DNA of 64,000 nucleotides, taken from assembly GCF_051020985.1 (NCBI RefSeq), contig NC_135000.1, forward strand, positions 3,596,001-3,660,000, written 5' to 3'. Under the pieces are notes generated by a model that worked only from the letters and a program-made list of their open reading frames with translations, did not search any database and was not told the DNA's origin. Below are positions 40,201 through 46,800 of the stretch, in pieces (the first letter of the stretch is position 1; each line of letters starts with the position of its first letter). The DNA is from Nomia melanderi (Eukaryota; Arthropoda; Insecta; Hymenoptera; Halictidae). The position numbers were made by a program, and so were the translations under genes.

Positions 40201-42577
40201 GTACCTTTATTTCTCGTCCGTCTCGTTCCCTGCGGTCTATGTGTCCGACGTGTGTCCGGTGCATGACACTCTGTCTCGATGTGGCTGTTATTTTCTCACC
40301 TTCTGCTGGGGTGCCTCGATACTTGTCCATGAATGGTTTTTTTTTATATAGCGATCGGTGCCGATTGGCGAGGTATCGAGGTGTAGATTTTTGTATGGCT
40401 TTCTCAGTTTCAGTCCACTGTCTCTGTAAGTGTACCGCGGTGGACCCGTCTCGTGTGCTTGTAGAGAGGCACTCCTGTGATTCGAAGTTTCGGGATCGAG
40501 GTTGGAAGGTTTGCACGTGGTGATGTGGTTACGCGAACACGTTGGCTTGCTGGTTTCATTGAAATCTGGAGAAATTCGTTGTGTTACGAGGGATTTTTCA
40601 GGGAATAAGGAAATTTTCGACCGTTTATGATTTATTTTATTGTTGTTTCTATTCATGATGCAAGGTTTGAACACGAGTTAATTAATGGGAGTTTATTGTA
40701 TTCGCTTGAACTTTTGTCAGATGCTATTTTCAATAATAACTTTGTCTCATTAGAAGTTCGATTATAAATCAGATAGAAAAATCATATTTGATTATTTGAA
40801 ATAATAATCAGTCTTAGTAATAGACTAATATTATCGATCAAATAAATGATTAACGATACAGTAGCTCTAACAGAATCATGCCAGAAATCATAGGTCAAGT
40901 GTTCAACGAGGGGCATTTGAAAAGTTTTCGAGTTTCGAGTGCAAACTTTCCACCTGATTTCGAACAATGAAAAGTTGGAGAACCAAAGGATTGATTGTTG
41001 AACTTTGTCGATTTCAGTCGCCTCTTCCGCGCGGTTTCCCGCCTCCCAATTCGACGATGTTGTTCGATGACGACCCGGGCATCATGTCCGAGGTGGAGAC
41101 ATCAAGCACCGGATTTAGACGGGGCGGCAAACAGAGAAGCAGCCTCCCCGTCGTACGGACCCCCAGCAAAACTCTGGAGCGACCATTAGGTAACAACACA
41201 CCATCATCCACGATAGAATTAGGGTCGTCTTGTTGCTGCCTCGCTGCACGGTCACCTTGTTGGACATACCTGACCACACGATGCGTTTCTGTGGACGGTT
41301 CCTTAGGTCTAGTGTTCCTGCAGTATAGGAACGAGACGAAGCGGGCGCTACTGCCGAACGAAATCACGAGCATAGACACGGTGAAGGCACTTTTTGTCAG
41401 GAGCTTTCCGAAGCAACTCACCATGGAATATCTAGACAGTCCTCATGTCAAGGTTTACATACACGACAGCAACAAGGACATGTTCTACGAGCTCGAGGAC
41501 CTTAGGTAAGCTGAATGCTGCGGTTATTTTGGTATTGTCGATTCATCCTGATCAGATTTGCTGATCTCTGATAAGGTCCTAAGAAAAGATAGAATAATAT
41601 GTAGGTAACTAAAGGGGGGTTTAAATAAACTATGCTAAGGAGTGAAAGTATAATTGGGTTGAAAAAATATCAAACAATGCAGTATTGTTATGTTTGAATA
41701 TTTAAATTTTATGACATCGGCAGTTTCAGTTGAAGCCTCGATTTAATCATTTTTATTGCAATAATAAGAGAGAGTAAGAAATAACAGAAGAAGAAAACAG
41801 AAATAAAAGAATAATAGTATCCATTTAATCCCTAAAAGAAAACTCAATATTTTCAGTATTGGAGTTCTTGTACACTAATCCGGGGAAATGAAAACTCTCT
41901 TATCACTATTTAACGCGTTCTGTGCTGTGCAAATTTCGATTATATTTTGCTTATGAACTGTATTGATTTTTTAAATAAAATATTATCTTATATTCAAGTG
42001 TTTAGCCAGTTTTATATATTTTATAAATAGTACACGTGGCACTGAACGTGTTAAGCACTCCAACATGGGAAACAAAAGCAGATAGAAGAAAGCTTAAAGT
42101 ATTTGTTTAACCTTTAAAGAAAAATTCAATATTCCCCGTATTAGAGTTGTTCTGCACTAATCCGGGGAATGAAAACTCTTCACTGTTTACTCCAACGTGA
42201 AGAACAAAAAGGGACAGAAGAAAAGCTAAAGCATTCGTTTAACCTTTAAAAGAAAATTCAATATTCCCCGTATTAGAGTTCTCGAACACTAATCCGGGGA
42301 GGTCCGTAGAGGTCCCCCGATAAGCGTTGAAGTTCCAGCGACGTCTTTGTTACCAATCCCCGTGGTCCGTTTCAATTTCAGATCTCATCTGCGAGACATA
42401 CGGGACCGTAGTGTGTTGAGACTGTTCGAGAGCACTGACGGCGTGACAGGGATGCCGGGCCCGCTGGGAATACCCAGCGGCGGATCAGGGCTGCCACCAC
42501 ACTGGGAGGATCAAAGCTACTTCAGCGAGCCGGAGTTCGACAGCGAATACCAACATCAGCACATTCACAAGAGCAAG
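7068..42577 (+). CDS. Sickle tail / SRCIN1-family protein (CG32809/AGAP005037-like), 5' part of gene
   Basis: Six coding exons (7068-7299, 9609-9656, 34334-34698, 41018-41189, 41307-41505, 42382-42577) join in one frame into 404 codons with GT..AG borders. Seen: the joined product carries RRHTLGG, a run of SLPVVR, then LVFLQYRNETK, PNEITSIDTVKALFVRSF, PKQLTMEYLDSP, MFYELEDLR and DIRDRSVLRLF. From family knowledge these match, in order, the N-terminal conserved module of vertebrate sickle tail (KIAA1217) and SRCIN1 (p140Cap), scaffold proteins that act on the cytoskeleton and Src signalling; the fly relative is annotated as coiled-coil protein CG32809. The coiled-coil C-terminal half is not in the window. 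The stretch of vertebrate proteins with a KYPxHA motif just after RRHTLGG was not found, so one short exon between exons 3 and 4 may be missing. No stop codon or terminal exon is present; the last donor is strong. Confidence 0.88.
7300..9608 (+). other. Intron 1 of the sickle tail-like gene
   Basis: GT at 7300 and AG at 9607-9608 bound it. It holds a CpG-rich part (8150-8680) with a GT-dinucleotide run (about 8438-8460), short imperfect GTAGGTG repeats (8895-8935), and degenerate copies of the CAAGTGG..GCTTAA minisatellite at 9060-9390. No exon seen. Confidence 0.6.
9609..9656 (+). CDS. Exon 2 (48 bp) of the sickle tail/SRCIN1-like gene
   Basis: A pyrimidine-rich acceptor (TTTTTTTCTTGTTGCAG) is followed by 48 coding bases and a consensus donor CCG|GTGAGT. 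The exon begins and ends in phase 1, so it can be skipped without shifting the frame. It encodes EEEWNPDGKGRQSNDT plus the first base of a Gly codon, extending the acidic serine-rich tail of exon 1. It is too short to show homology alone; support comes from the strong splice sites and the exact phase match on both sides. Confidence 0.72.
10677..10748 (-). repeat. tRNA-Arg(CCT)-derived SINE head (pol III promoter)
   Basis: On the minus strand an A box (TAGCCTAGTG, 10731-10740) is followed by CTCCTAA, the anticodon loop of tRNA-Arg(CCT), and by a perfect B box GGTTCGAGTCC with flanking CCCAC. Order and spacing follow tRNA-Arg(CCT), but the anticodon stem and acceptor stem no longer pair, so it is not a working tRNA. 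A non-tRNA body would run to lower coordinates (10620-10680). Best read as a SINE or tRNA pseudogene; only one copy was noticed in the window. Confidence 0.6.
11876..12543. mobile_element. B-family TTAA MITE with tandemly expanded right half
   Basis: TTAACACTGGAACTACTGAG opens the element and TTTTAGTGTTAA closes it. The segment with ATTTCCAAAATCATTT, a CAGTCATTTT(C/G)ACTGGTACG core and CTAGTGTTAA is repeated about four times at roughly 145-bp spacing. The first internal CTAGTGTTAA (12089-12098) marks the end of a normal-length copy; the others are expansions. Confidence 0.7.
14532..14559 (+). CDS. Possible alternative first coding exon (MKIDADHSG)
   Basis: An ATG at 14532 in CpG-rich DNA gives nine codons plus one G before the donor CTGGAG|GTGCGT, so it ends in phase 1. 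Exon 2 and exon 3 of the sickle tail-like gene both enter in phase 1, but exon 2 lies upstream, so splicing to exon 3 (34334) would give a shorter isoform starting MKIDADHSG then Gly-rich sequence. This is inferred only from phase, donor quality and the CpG context; chance is a real alternative. Confidence 0.25.
15925..16180. repeat. Tandem duplication, 139 bp x 2
   Basis: ATAATTCATCGA-GACGA, TCACCTTCATTTAACA and CAGACATCGATTA recur at an offset of 139 bp. More decayed copies of the AATTCGTCAT core lie upstream from 15630. Confidence 0.7.
17220..17400. repeat. AT-rich tandem repeat, about 79 bp
   Basis: AATTTGAGGTACATTTTTTA and CATTAGTATGCAATGTAA recur at 79-bp spacing over about two and a half units. 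Confidence 0.75.
17438..17710. mobile_element. B-family TTAA MITE
   Basis: The left end is TTAACACTAGAACTATCA with GGGTCAAAATGACC just inside; the right end is the inverse GATAGTCCTGGTGTTAA. The terminal inverted repeats are about 15 bp with TTAA at both outer borders, the target of piggyBac-type transposases. No transposase coding. Confidence 0.75.
17707..17946. mobile_element. C-family TTAA MITE (CACGTTGACTGCCACG ends)
   Basis: TTAACACGTTGACTGCCACG on the left, CGTGGCAGTCAATGTTAA on the right. It shares the TTAA at 17707-17710 with the B element before it and the TTAA at 17943-17946 with the A element after it. Confidence 0.8.
17943..18189. mobile_element. A-family TTAA MITE (CCCTTTGCACTC ends)
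   Basis: TTAACCCTTTGCACTC on the left and GAGTGCAAAGGGTTAA on the right, 247 bp in total. Next to the left end lies GGTGACTCTCAGTCACC, an imperfect palindrome that marks orientation. The CCCTTTG-type end plus TTAA duplication is typical of piggyBac-like elements. Confidence 0.85.
18864..19507. mobile_element. Long TTAA element (CTTGGGCGCAC ends)
   Basis: TTAACTCTTGGGCGCAC on the left and GCCAAGGGGTTAA on the right form imperfect inverted ends. A second inverted pair lies inside (GAAAATATGAAAAATTCCATTGATG near 18999 and a similar direct copy near 19228). The centre is a duplicated AT-rich unit of about 72-77 bp (19070-19215). Confidence 0.5.
19545..19655. repeat. 10-bp tandem repeat (AAACTATTTT)n
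   Basis: About ten units of AAACTATT(T/G)T follow each other with few changes. Confidence 0.85.
20603..21300. repeat. 144-bp tandem array, five units, open frame preserved
   Basis: GATATATAG anchors fall at 20647, 20791, 20926, 21070 and 21214: spacings 144, 135, 144, 144, all multiples of three. Each unit holds TTGCCAAAAACGACTTTGAG. The plus frame reads FLAPRFAKNDFEDYET and repeats, interrupted by one in-frame TAG (20912-20914) where other units have GAG. The first unit joins an A-family MITE left end (near 20603-20655). Confidence 0.85.
21335..21572. repeat. Foldback repeat with hammerhead-like cores
   Basis: Two arms of roughly 100 bp (about 21341-21447 and 21464-21567) are near-perfect reverse complements. 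Shared blocks include GTGTTCAAAATTTCCGGG and GTGCAAGCCGTGTCCATTAGG. The right arm reads CTGATGA (21484-21490), then a short stretch, then AAAACGTC; the left arm on the minus strand reads CTGACGA ... GAAACGTC. These resemble the CUGAUGA..GAAA core of hammerhead ribozymes, each with one change. Confidence 0.75.
21663..21906. mobile_element. A-family TTAA MITE, inverted orientation
   Basis: TTAACCCTTTGCACTCGA opens and TCGAGTGCAAAGGGTTAA closes it. The GGTGACTGAGAGTCACC mark is at the right end, so it points opposite to the copy at 17943. It shares the TTAA at 21903-21906 with the next copy. Confidence 0.85.
21903..22127. mobile_element. A-family TTAA MITE
   Basis: TTAACCTTTTGCACTAGAG on the left with the GACTCTCAGTCA mark inside; TGAGTGCAAAAAGTTAA on the right. 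It sits head to head with the copy before it through one shared TTAA. Confidence 0.8.
22410..22765. mobile_element. TA-flanked MITE (CTCTCAATTTACAC ends)
   Basis: CACTCAGCTCTCAATTTACAC at the left and GTGTAAATCGAGAGTTATGTG at the right are imperfect 21-bp inverted ends, each bordered by TA. Inside, CATTCGAATTGCACGATTT recurs inverted/duplicated. TA borders suggest a Tc1/mariner-type transposase; no coding left. Confidence 0.6.
22770..23270. mobile_element. B-family TTAA MITE with about 141-bp internal tandem x 3
   Basis: TTAACACTAGAGCTACCG opens and GGTAGTCTAGTGTTAA closes. GTAACAATAAATATTT recurs near 22827, 22968 and 23110, about 141 bp apart, giving three internal units. Confidence 0.75.
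23267..23421. mobile_element. A-family TTAA MITE, left part missing
   Basis: The right end TTTCGAGTGCAAAGGGTTAA is intact; the left end with the GGTGACTCTCAG mark is absent, cut at the neighbouring B element. Confidence 0.65.
23418..23673. mobile_element. E-family TTAA MITE (CACTTTACCCACCGC ends)
   Basis: TTAACACTTTACCCACCGC on the left; GCGGTGGGCAAAGTGTTAA on the right: a nearly perfect 19-bp inverted end including TTAA. It shares its left TTAA with the truncated A element. Confidence 0.8.
23785..24033. mobile_element. D-family TTAA MITE (CACGTTCGCTACC ends)
   Basis: TTAACACGTCCGCTACC with palindromic GTCACATATTTGTGAC just inside; right end GGTAGCGAACGTGTTAA. Shares its right TTAA with the next element. 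Confidence 0.8.
24030..24273. mobile_element. F-family TTAA MITE
   Basis: TTAACGGTTTGCGCTCCTATG on the left; GGAGTTCAAAAGGTTAA on the right. Same family as 28020-28272, 28366-28787 and 29797-30036. Confidence 0.65.
24270..24506. mobile_element. B-family TTAA MITE
   Basis: TTAACACTAGAAGTATCG with CAGTCAAAATGACTG inside; right end GGTAGTTCTAGTGTTAA. It is the third member of a chain sharing single TTAAs with the D and F elements. Confidence 0.8.
24754..24972. mobile_element. B-like TTAA MITE (CACTAGATTTACGGA ends)
   Basis: TTAACACTAGATTTACGGA on the left; TCCGTGAATCTAGTGTTAA on the right: 19-bp inverted ends with one or two mismatches. Confidence 0.8.
25651..25885. repeat. Tandem duplication, 118 bp x 2
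   Basis: TTTGACAAAAATATTTGTAT and TTAGAAAAAACATTTCTTTT recur at an offset of 118 bp. Confidence 0.85.
26890..27205. repeat. Pyrimidine-rich minisatellite (about 40 bp)
   Basis: TTTCAATTATTATTCATTTC and CAATTACCTTCACAC recur with drift. The 175-codon plus frame here (FNYxHISFQLLF-type repeats) is a by-product of the repeat. Confidence 0.75.
27800..28004. mobile_element. H-family TTAA MITE (CCCTTTGCGAACG ends)
   Basis: TTAACCCTTTGCGAACGAATGTCGACATTC on the left is split here as TTAACCCTTTGCGAACG plus palindrome AATGTCGACATT; right end GTCCGCAAAGGGTTAA. Decayed copies: 1070-1282, an end at 3507, and a piece at 19870-20010. Confidence 0.75.
28020..28787. mobile_element. Two F-family MITEs, the second interrupted by a B-family MITE
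   Basis: The first F copy runs 28020-28272 (TTAACCCTTTGCACTCCG ... GTAGCGTTAA). A second F copy starts at 28366 (TTAATCCCTTACACTCCG) and ends at 28787 (GCACAAAGGGTTAA). A B element (TTAACACTAGATCTACCG at 28434, decayed right end near 28650) sits inside it, so insertion order is readable. Confidence 0.65.
28789..29025. mobile_element. A-family TTAA MITE, right border decayed
   Basis: TTAACCGTTCGCACTCAAG on the left; GATGACTGAGTCACCTCCC then GAGTGCAAAAGGCGAA on the right, where the final TTAA is lost. Confidence 0.65.
29797..30858. mobile_element. F-family MITE followed by a nested B/A MITE complex
   Basis: F copy 29797-30036 (TTAACCCCTAGCACTCCG ... AGTTCAAAGGGTTAA) shares its right TTAA with a B element (TTAATATTAGAACTACCG). 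That is cut by another B start at 30244 (TTAACACTAGAATTACTG), with further B ends near 30313 and 30700-30855 and an A-type remnant (CTTTGTACTCGGATG) between. Exact nesting not resolved. Confidence 0.55.
32930..33450. repeat. Degenerate minisatellite (CTCAAGTG..CAGCATAAG)
   Basis: CTCTCGTTAATGGCTCTCAAGTG and variants followed by CAGC(A/T)TAAGTTTGA occur four to five times at roughly 120-145-bp spacing. The same motif makes up the arrays at 54.0 and 55.3 kb. Confidence 0.6.
33830..34318. repeat. 246-bp tandem duplication ending at the exon 3 acceptor
   Basis: ACAAACCAAAACATAATC, TCAATAAAGACACT and GACTGCACATCAATTCAACT recur at an offset of 246 bp with only scattered changes. The second copy stops about 15 bp before the acceptor of exon 3. 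Confidence 0.9.
34334..34698 (+). CDS. Exon 3 (Gly-rich, RRHTLGG) of the sickle tail/SRCIN1-like gene
   Basis: The acceptor ACCATTTGTTCCAG|GT starts an exon that enters in phase 1 and leaves in phase 0 at CTCGAG|GTGAAT. It encodes a long Gly-rich low-complexity stretch of roughly 60 residues, then SRDEPRRHTLGGDHQ, then a His/Gln/Pro-rich segment (LHPHHLPPPH) ending TTMDLE. RRHTLGG is the motif I know from vertebrate sickle tail, which anchors the exon to the family. The Gly-rich part is encoded by GGN repeats and probably varies in length between individuals. The opposite-strand poly-Pro frames here are shadows. Confidence 0.88.
36290..37560. repeat. Degenerate tandem array (AATTAGGACCTG motif)
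   Basis: AATTAGGACCTG, AATTAGAACCT and similar strings recur about every 40-55 bp over 1.2 kb with strong decay. Confidence 0.6.
38691..39536. mobile_element. A-family MITE split by a C-family MITE and a foldback element
   Basis: Outer A ends: TTAACCCTTTGCACTCGAG at 38691 and CTCGAGTGCGAAGGGTTAA ending 39536. Inside, a C element (TTAACACGTTGAATACCGC 38798 to GACATTCAACATGTTAA 39044, with GGGGTCACCGGTGACCCC near the right end) shares TTAA 39041-39044 with a foldback element reaching 39410. Confidence 0.8.
39041..39410. mobile_element. Full-length foldback TTAA element
   Basis: Arms 39041-39224 and 39244-39410 are reverse complements along nearly their whole length, apart from one gap of about 17 bp and few mismatches, around a 19-bp loop. 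Ends are TTAACCCTTAAAATGCT and AGCATTTTAAGGGTTAA. A transcript would fold into one long hairpin. Confidence 0.85.
40170..40196 (+). CDS. Possible 27-bp microexon or alternative first exon (MGTKSRQRK)
   Basis: ATACAG|ATGGGGACC ... AGAAAG|GTAAAG encloses nine codons, phase 0 on both sides. It fits between exon 3 (ends phase 0) and exon 4 (starts phase 0), or serves as a first exon starting at its own ATG and splicing to 41018. It lies about 100 bp downstream of a strongly CpG-rich stretch (39590-40060), which favours an alternative promoter. The joined basic run KSRQRK|SPLPR resembles the basic Ser/Pro stretch upstream of the module in vertebrate relatives only loosely. Too short to be sure. 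Confidence 0.38.
41018..41189 (+). CDS. Exon 4 of the sickle tail/SRCIN1-like gene
   Basis: The acceptor GTCGATTTCAG|TCG enters in phase 0 and the exon runs 172 bp to CCATTAG|GTAACA (phase 1). It encodes SPLPRGFPPP, an acidic stretch with MLFDDDPGIMSEVET, then KQRSSLPVVR and KTLERPLG. The SLPVVR and K-ERxLG segments match the vertebrate sickle tail region that immediately precedes the LYLQYGDE-type strand. The conserved family spacing shows the coding sequence must jump straight from ERPLG to LVFLQY, which defines the 3' border. Confidence 0.9.
41307..41505 (+). CDS. Exon 5 (core conserved module) of the sickle tail/SRCIN1-like gene
   Basis: After a 117-bp intron the acceptor GGTTCCTTAG|GTC restores the frame (phase 1 in, phase 2 out at CTTAG|GTAAGC). 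It encodes LVFLQYRNETKRALLPNEIT, SIDTVKALFVRSFPKQLTM, YLDSPHVKVYIHD and DMFYELEDLR. This is the most conserved part of the family: NEITSxDTxxALF, FPxQLTM, LxSPxVxxYIxD and YELxDVR are shared with vertebrate SRCIN1 and sickle tail as I remember them. Confidence is high for identity and for both borders. Confidence 0.93.
41745..42300. repeat. Tandem array with ACTAATCCGGGGA, three units, one holding a MITE
   Basis: CACTAATCCGGGGA falls at 41873, 42156 and 42287. TTCCCCGTATTAGAGTT upstream of it in units 2 and 3 makes an imperfect hairpin with it. Unit 1 is lengthened by the element at 41910-42054. Confidence 0.75.
41910..42054. mobile_element. Short TTAA MITE, 145 bp
   Basis: TTAACGCGTTCTGTGC on the left and GGCACTGAACGTGTTAA on the right. 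The neighbouring tandem unit shows the empty site (CACTGTTTACTCCAAC at 42180-42195), so the insertion and its TTAA border are directly demonstrated. Confidence 0.8.
42382..42577 (+). CDS. Exon 6 of the sickle tail/SRCIN1-like gene, last exon visible
   Basis: The acceptor TTTCAATTTCAG|ATC enters in phase 2, completing an Arg codon, and the donor GAGCAAG|GTGAGT leaves in phase 0 after 66 codons. It continues the conserved module with DIRDRSVLRLFE (vertebrate counterpart NIQDRSLLKVY), then a linker rich in Gly/Pro and SEPEFDSEYQHQHIHKSK. Relative to vertebrates a four-residue SHLR insertion sits exactly at the exon 5/6 junction. The exon lies 80 bp after a tandem array that contains a MITE insertion. 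The next exon was not found in the remaining 21 kb of this strand. Confidence 0.9.
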
Positions 42578-43464
42578 GTGAGTACACAATGAATTGTTTC
42601 CTTCGTCTTTTTTTATTAATAAAAAGAGGAGAAGAATTTTTATTGGTACATCGTCGATAAACACGTAATACTGTCGCTTAAACGAATTATTCATTAACAA
42701 TTACGGCTCGAGACTTATTGCTATAATAAATAGTTTCTAGGGTCTCTAAAGTTACGTCTTCGCTTGATAATTGATTAACTGTTAGTCGATAAATTAATAG
42801 AGTGAGGACATTTCTATACAAGAGTTTGTTTATAATTCTGTTTTCTATGCCTATTCTTTGATTTCCTTGAAATTTCTTTTGATATTTCATTGTTCTCATA
42901 TATTTATGGTTCTTTATGATTAATATAAATAATAGTAAAGTAACAAAAGTAAAAATTGCTTATGAAACAACTTGTAACCACTAGAGTCAGTTCAAATAAT
43001 TTCAAGTTTGTTAATCAGTACGGTTCCTTAGAAGTTAGCACTCTAAACGAAATCATTACAAATAATCGGTCTACCCAGTAAACTAGAGATTAACAAAATC
43101 GACTAATACTTGTCTAACATCATCAAGAGTCGACGCAGCTGAAGCTTGATCTTAGATTAACTCTGTCCAATTCTTAACTGGATAACAAACTGGCAAGCCT
43201 GCTCTCTCACTCAATAACTCTCTCAGGGAGTGATTACCACTTTCACTAAATCAGAAATTTTTGAATGAAGTTACAGACAAAAAATTACTCTAAATAAATT
43301 CTAGGATTTGAACCTCTATAGTTCTCTGTTCGAAGGACGCTTTGATCAGTAATCTTTGACTAAGTACTGTACTCTGGTGTCCTAGAAGTTTGTTCACAGC
43401 ATTTCCCATCACTTTTCACTCAAAAGATTCCTGCGCCAGGTCCAGACATCTCAAATCAATTAAT

Positions 43465-43833
43465 TTAGAATGCTTTGCAAGTTGACGCAGCTGGAACATG
43501 CACGGCACCCGAGTAGAGTTTCTTAGGAACAGACCTCCAGGCCATGATCAATGCTTTCCTGAACGGTTCCTCGGAGCATCCATCGCAGATGTTCATCACT
43601 CTCCTCACTTCACCTTCTGCTGGTTCTCTTTCGTCATCCTTGTTCTCATACTTTGGCAATTGTAAACCAAAGTTTGTCAATCCGGAGAAGTATTCGTTGT
43701 CCAGTCCTTGATGTAGGTAGCCATCATCTATGATCAAGCCATCCCCTAACTGCACTATTCCTCTTTTCTTCTTTTCAGAGTCTCGTTTCTCTAGTTTCTT
43801 GTCTTCGGATTCATCTGGCGCCACGAACGTTAC
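43465..43833 (-). CDS. Pentraxin gene exon 7: C-terminus and stop
   Basis: The acceptor ATTATCCTAG|GTA starts in phase 0; the frame ends at TAA (43465-43467). It encodes VTFVAPDESEDKKLEKRD, IVQLGDGLIIDDGYL, a middle acidic stretch, and NICDGCSEEPFRKALIMAW before the final STCKAF. Cys-rich ending (ICDGC and the last Cys four residues from the end) suggests a small disulfide-bonded unit. A TTTATT on the plus strand near 42611 (AATAAA on this strand) is a candidate polyadenylation signal but would put the 3'UTR within 40 bp of exon 6 of the convergent gene. Confidence 0.85.
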   Translation of the reverse strand, partial: VTFVAPDESEDKKLEKRDSEKKKRGIVQLGDGLIIDDGYLHQGLDNEYFSGLTNFGLQLPKYENKDDEREPAEGEVRRVMNICDGCSEEPFRKALIMAWRSVPKKLYSGAVHVPAASTCKAF

Positions 43834-46800
43834 CTAGGATAATATAATATTCATTAATTTTTGTTATTCTTAAATACTGAATTTTCTAACTAATCATATA
43901 AATTCGTATCAAACGTAGACATTTTCTTTTAGAAAAGTATTGAAAATAAAATATTTGCAACAAGTCTTATGAAAAAATCATAAAGCAAAGGGTTGAAAAA
44001 AAGTATCATCTAAATCTATACCTAATTCTCATACTAATTAATTTTTTTCACTAGTATTTATAACAAGTGCACAAAAAATCCCCTTTCAATCCTAATACTT
44101 CAGTATTAACCCCTTGCCTTATAAAAAAGTATAAAGATTCTGAGCAGAATTTAATAAGCATAAATATTACTCAATTCTTTTGAATTCAAATGAAATATTA
44201 CTCTTCTGACATCAATTACTGTACTTTAAAGTAGACATGGGCATACATGCCTAGAATATTTATCTTTCTCTCAATAAATTATTGACGACAAAGTAATTGT
44301 ATTGATCATACCTAAGAAACAAATCATAGGGCAAGGGATTAATTACCGAAAACCAAATTCCCCTACCTTGTCATCGATATGTTCTTCCTTAGAGGTTTCG
44401 TCTGCCTCTCTCTTCTTCTTCATTCGTTCTTCAACGATGCTGTCGAAACTTAAATCCTCGGATTTCTCGCTCGAGTCTCCAATAGTGAACGCTTCTTCCT
44501 CTCGTTTATAAAGAGCGCGATACGGGCCATCCGCGAAATTCATTTCTGCGCCTGTTATTCCGTTCGGCGAGGGCAGGCTAGGTTGTAGGTTACCAAATAA
44601 TTGTGTAGTCCGCAAGGGAAATGCAGATGGTATGGCGTCAGGGTTAATAGGTGGAAGTGGCTGAGGGAGTGGTTGTTGAGGAGCTAGTGCTGGGTGTCGA
44701 AGGGTGACTCCTCCTTTGACGATCTGCAGTGGAGCACCTGGGTTCAATTTCACCTGAAATATCATAGAATTTTATTATTCACATTATATTATTCTGTAGA
44801 ATGTGCAAGAATTTTTGGAACATTTTTTTGTAAAGAAATTGGATGACAGGAACATTTCGATTGTTTCTAATTTTGATTATTTTCAGCCTGTTTTCATTTA
44901 TTAAGGTTGAAACGATTGAGAATTATTAATAATATTTGAAACTAGTTAGAAGTTTAACTTATTCTGTACATTATTGCTAATAATAAATTGAAATGAATTA
45001 CTGAGGGTGAATTTAATAGGACTTCTTATGTTTCGAATGAAACTTTACTAAAAACATTATGGTCACTTGATCTAATTGAAGTTCATTTAGTTGTTCATCT
45101 AACTTTTGCGTTTTAACGGTGGGAAATACTCTTAATGGAACGATGAGAATTCCCTTTATACTCTAAGGGTTGTCTTCATTTATAAGAACTGAAAGCAGTG
45201 TTTCATTCCATTATGTTGTTTTTATGTTTCGTATAACTTCATAGAAATTTTATTATTATCTTTGTTTTATTATTTTTTTTTTCTTACCTGTGTGTTAATT
45301 TGTCCTCCAGTGAGGAAAGGGTTCGGCGGAAGGGGTGGACCAGTCACGGGCGGACGGGTGGGTCTTGGCGTGTTGTTACTTGTGTCGTGTTCGTAGTGGT
45401 GGGCGTGATGGTGTTTGTGATCCTTGTGTGCTTTCCCAGCAGTCAACGCAACCCCGTACAATTGAACCATTGTAAACTCTCCGAGATAACCACCGGACCC
45501 TAAAAAAATCATTATTTTAATTCAACTTATTTGACCAACTTATACCTTTAATTTATCTCTTTAACATATAAATTTTCCTGGTACATGTGTTAATTAATTC
45601 AAATTTGAAATTGAATTTGAGATTCTAATTATAAAGTAAGGTGATTAAAATTTCTTGATGTAGAAGATTGAATTAGCAACGTGTTTCCGTTATTAAAACG
45701 ATGATCTAGTTTATGTAGGGTTTATACATAATTAATTTCTTAGAAGAGCACTTTAACATTTTATATTAATGAATCCAGTGAAATGGGTTAATTATGAAAA
45801 TATTTTAGACGATAAAATTGAATGGCTACACCCTGTATATAAGTCTCACCTTTAGGTGCACCCTCGCCTTCCAAGAAACCGCCGCCCAGTTGACGTTGCT
45901 CTTGTCCTGTGATCGCTATTCCACCCCCTTTGATCACGTGGCCCACCAACTATTAAGAACAAGAGAAAGAAGAATTAAAATTTTAAAATTCATGAGTTCC
46001 AGGGAAGCTTTTTCTAAAGGTTGATTTTACACGATAAAAATTGAAGGGGGAACCTACAGTGACTCAGAAATTTATTCACGAAGGGATTTTAATATTCTTT
46101 CTGAGTATGTATAAAGTCTCGAACTCTATATTGCAATTAAGAAAAAAATCATTTGATAGATTTAAATATTATTTATTAAACATATTTCACTGATGTTCTA
46201 GTGTTTCTTAATGTTCATGCACTTTAATTTTCGATTTTGTGGTTTCGTGTGTTCTAATTTTCGATTTTGTTACTTCCACTGTTGCGATCTTCAGTTTTGT
46301 AATTTTGCTCGTTTGGATTTTCGATTTTGTTATTTCGACTACTGCAATTTTCAATTTCGTATTTCTGTTCGTTTGGATTTTCGATATTGTAATTTTATTT
46401 GTTTCAGTTTTCGTTTGATTTATTTCGTGTGTCCTTGATTGTGTGAGGTTCAATGTTTTGCGTGTGAAAGTGTTCCTAATAGATGGACTACATTTCACTG
46501 AGTACTGGAAAAACATATAAATTCAGTAACAGTACAAGGTAGGAGTACATGATAAAATCTTCTGCATTCGATCGACGTTTGATGAAAGTAGCACAAATTT
46601 CACAAGAATCTAGTTTCAATTTGATGCATATTTATTGCACAATTAATTCATATTTGATTTGGCAGAGAGTTTCAGATCAATTTAAATTTAATTTAATATT
46701 TTAATTGAAACCCATTTCATGTATAATTTAGTGTACCTTAGATTTTAATTACTTCCCAAATGTCAATGCAAATTGGTTATCAAATATTTTGTGTTTATTT

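Larger units (their letters stand above)
34699..41017 (+). other. Intron 3 of the sickle tail-like gene
   Basis: Bounded by the donor of exon 3 and the acceptor of exon 4. It holds CpG-rich stretches (35640-36240; 39580-40060), the degenerate minisatellite at 36290-37560, the nested MITE complex at 38691-39536, and the candidate microexon at 40170. The conserved KYPxHA segment expected from vertebrate homologues was searched for by eye here and not found. Confidence 0.55.

Noticed and set aside
40967..41509. Single 180-codon frame through exons 4, intron and exon 5
   Set aside because: The 39-codon stretch in the middle interrupts conserved family spacing and has GT..AG ends, so it is treated as an intron, with possible retention reported as a finding.
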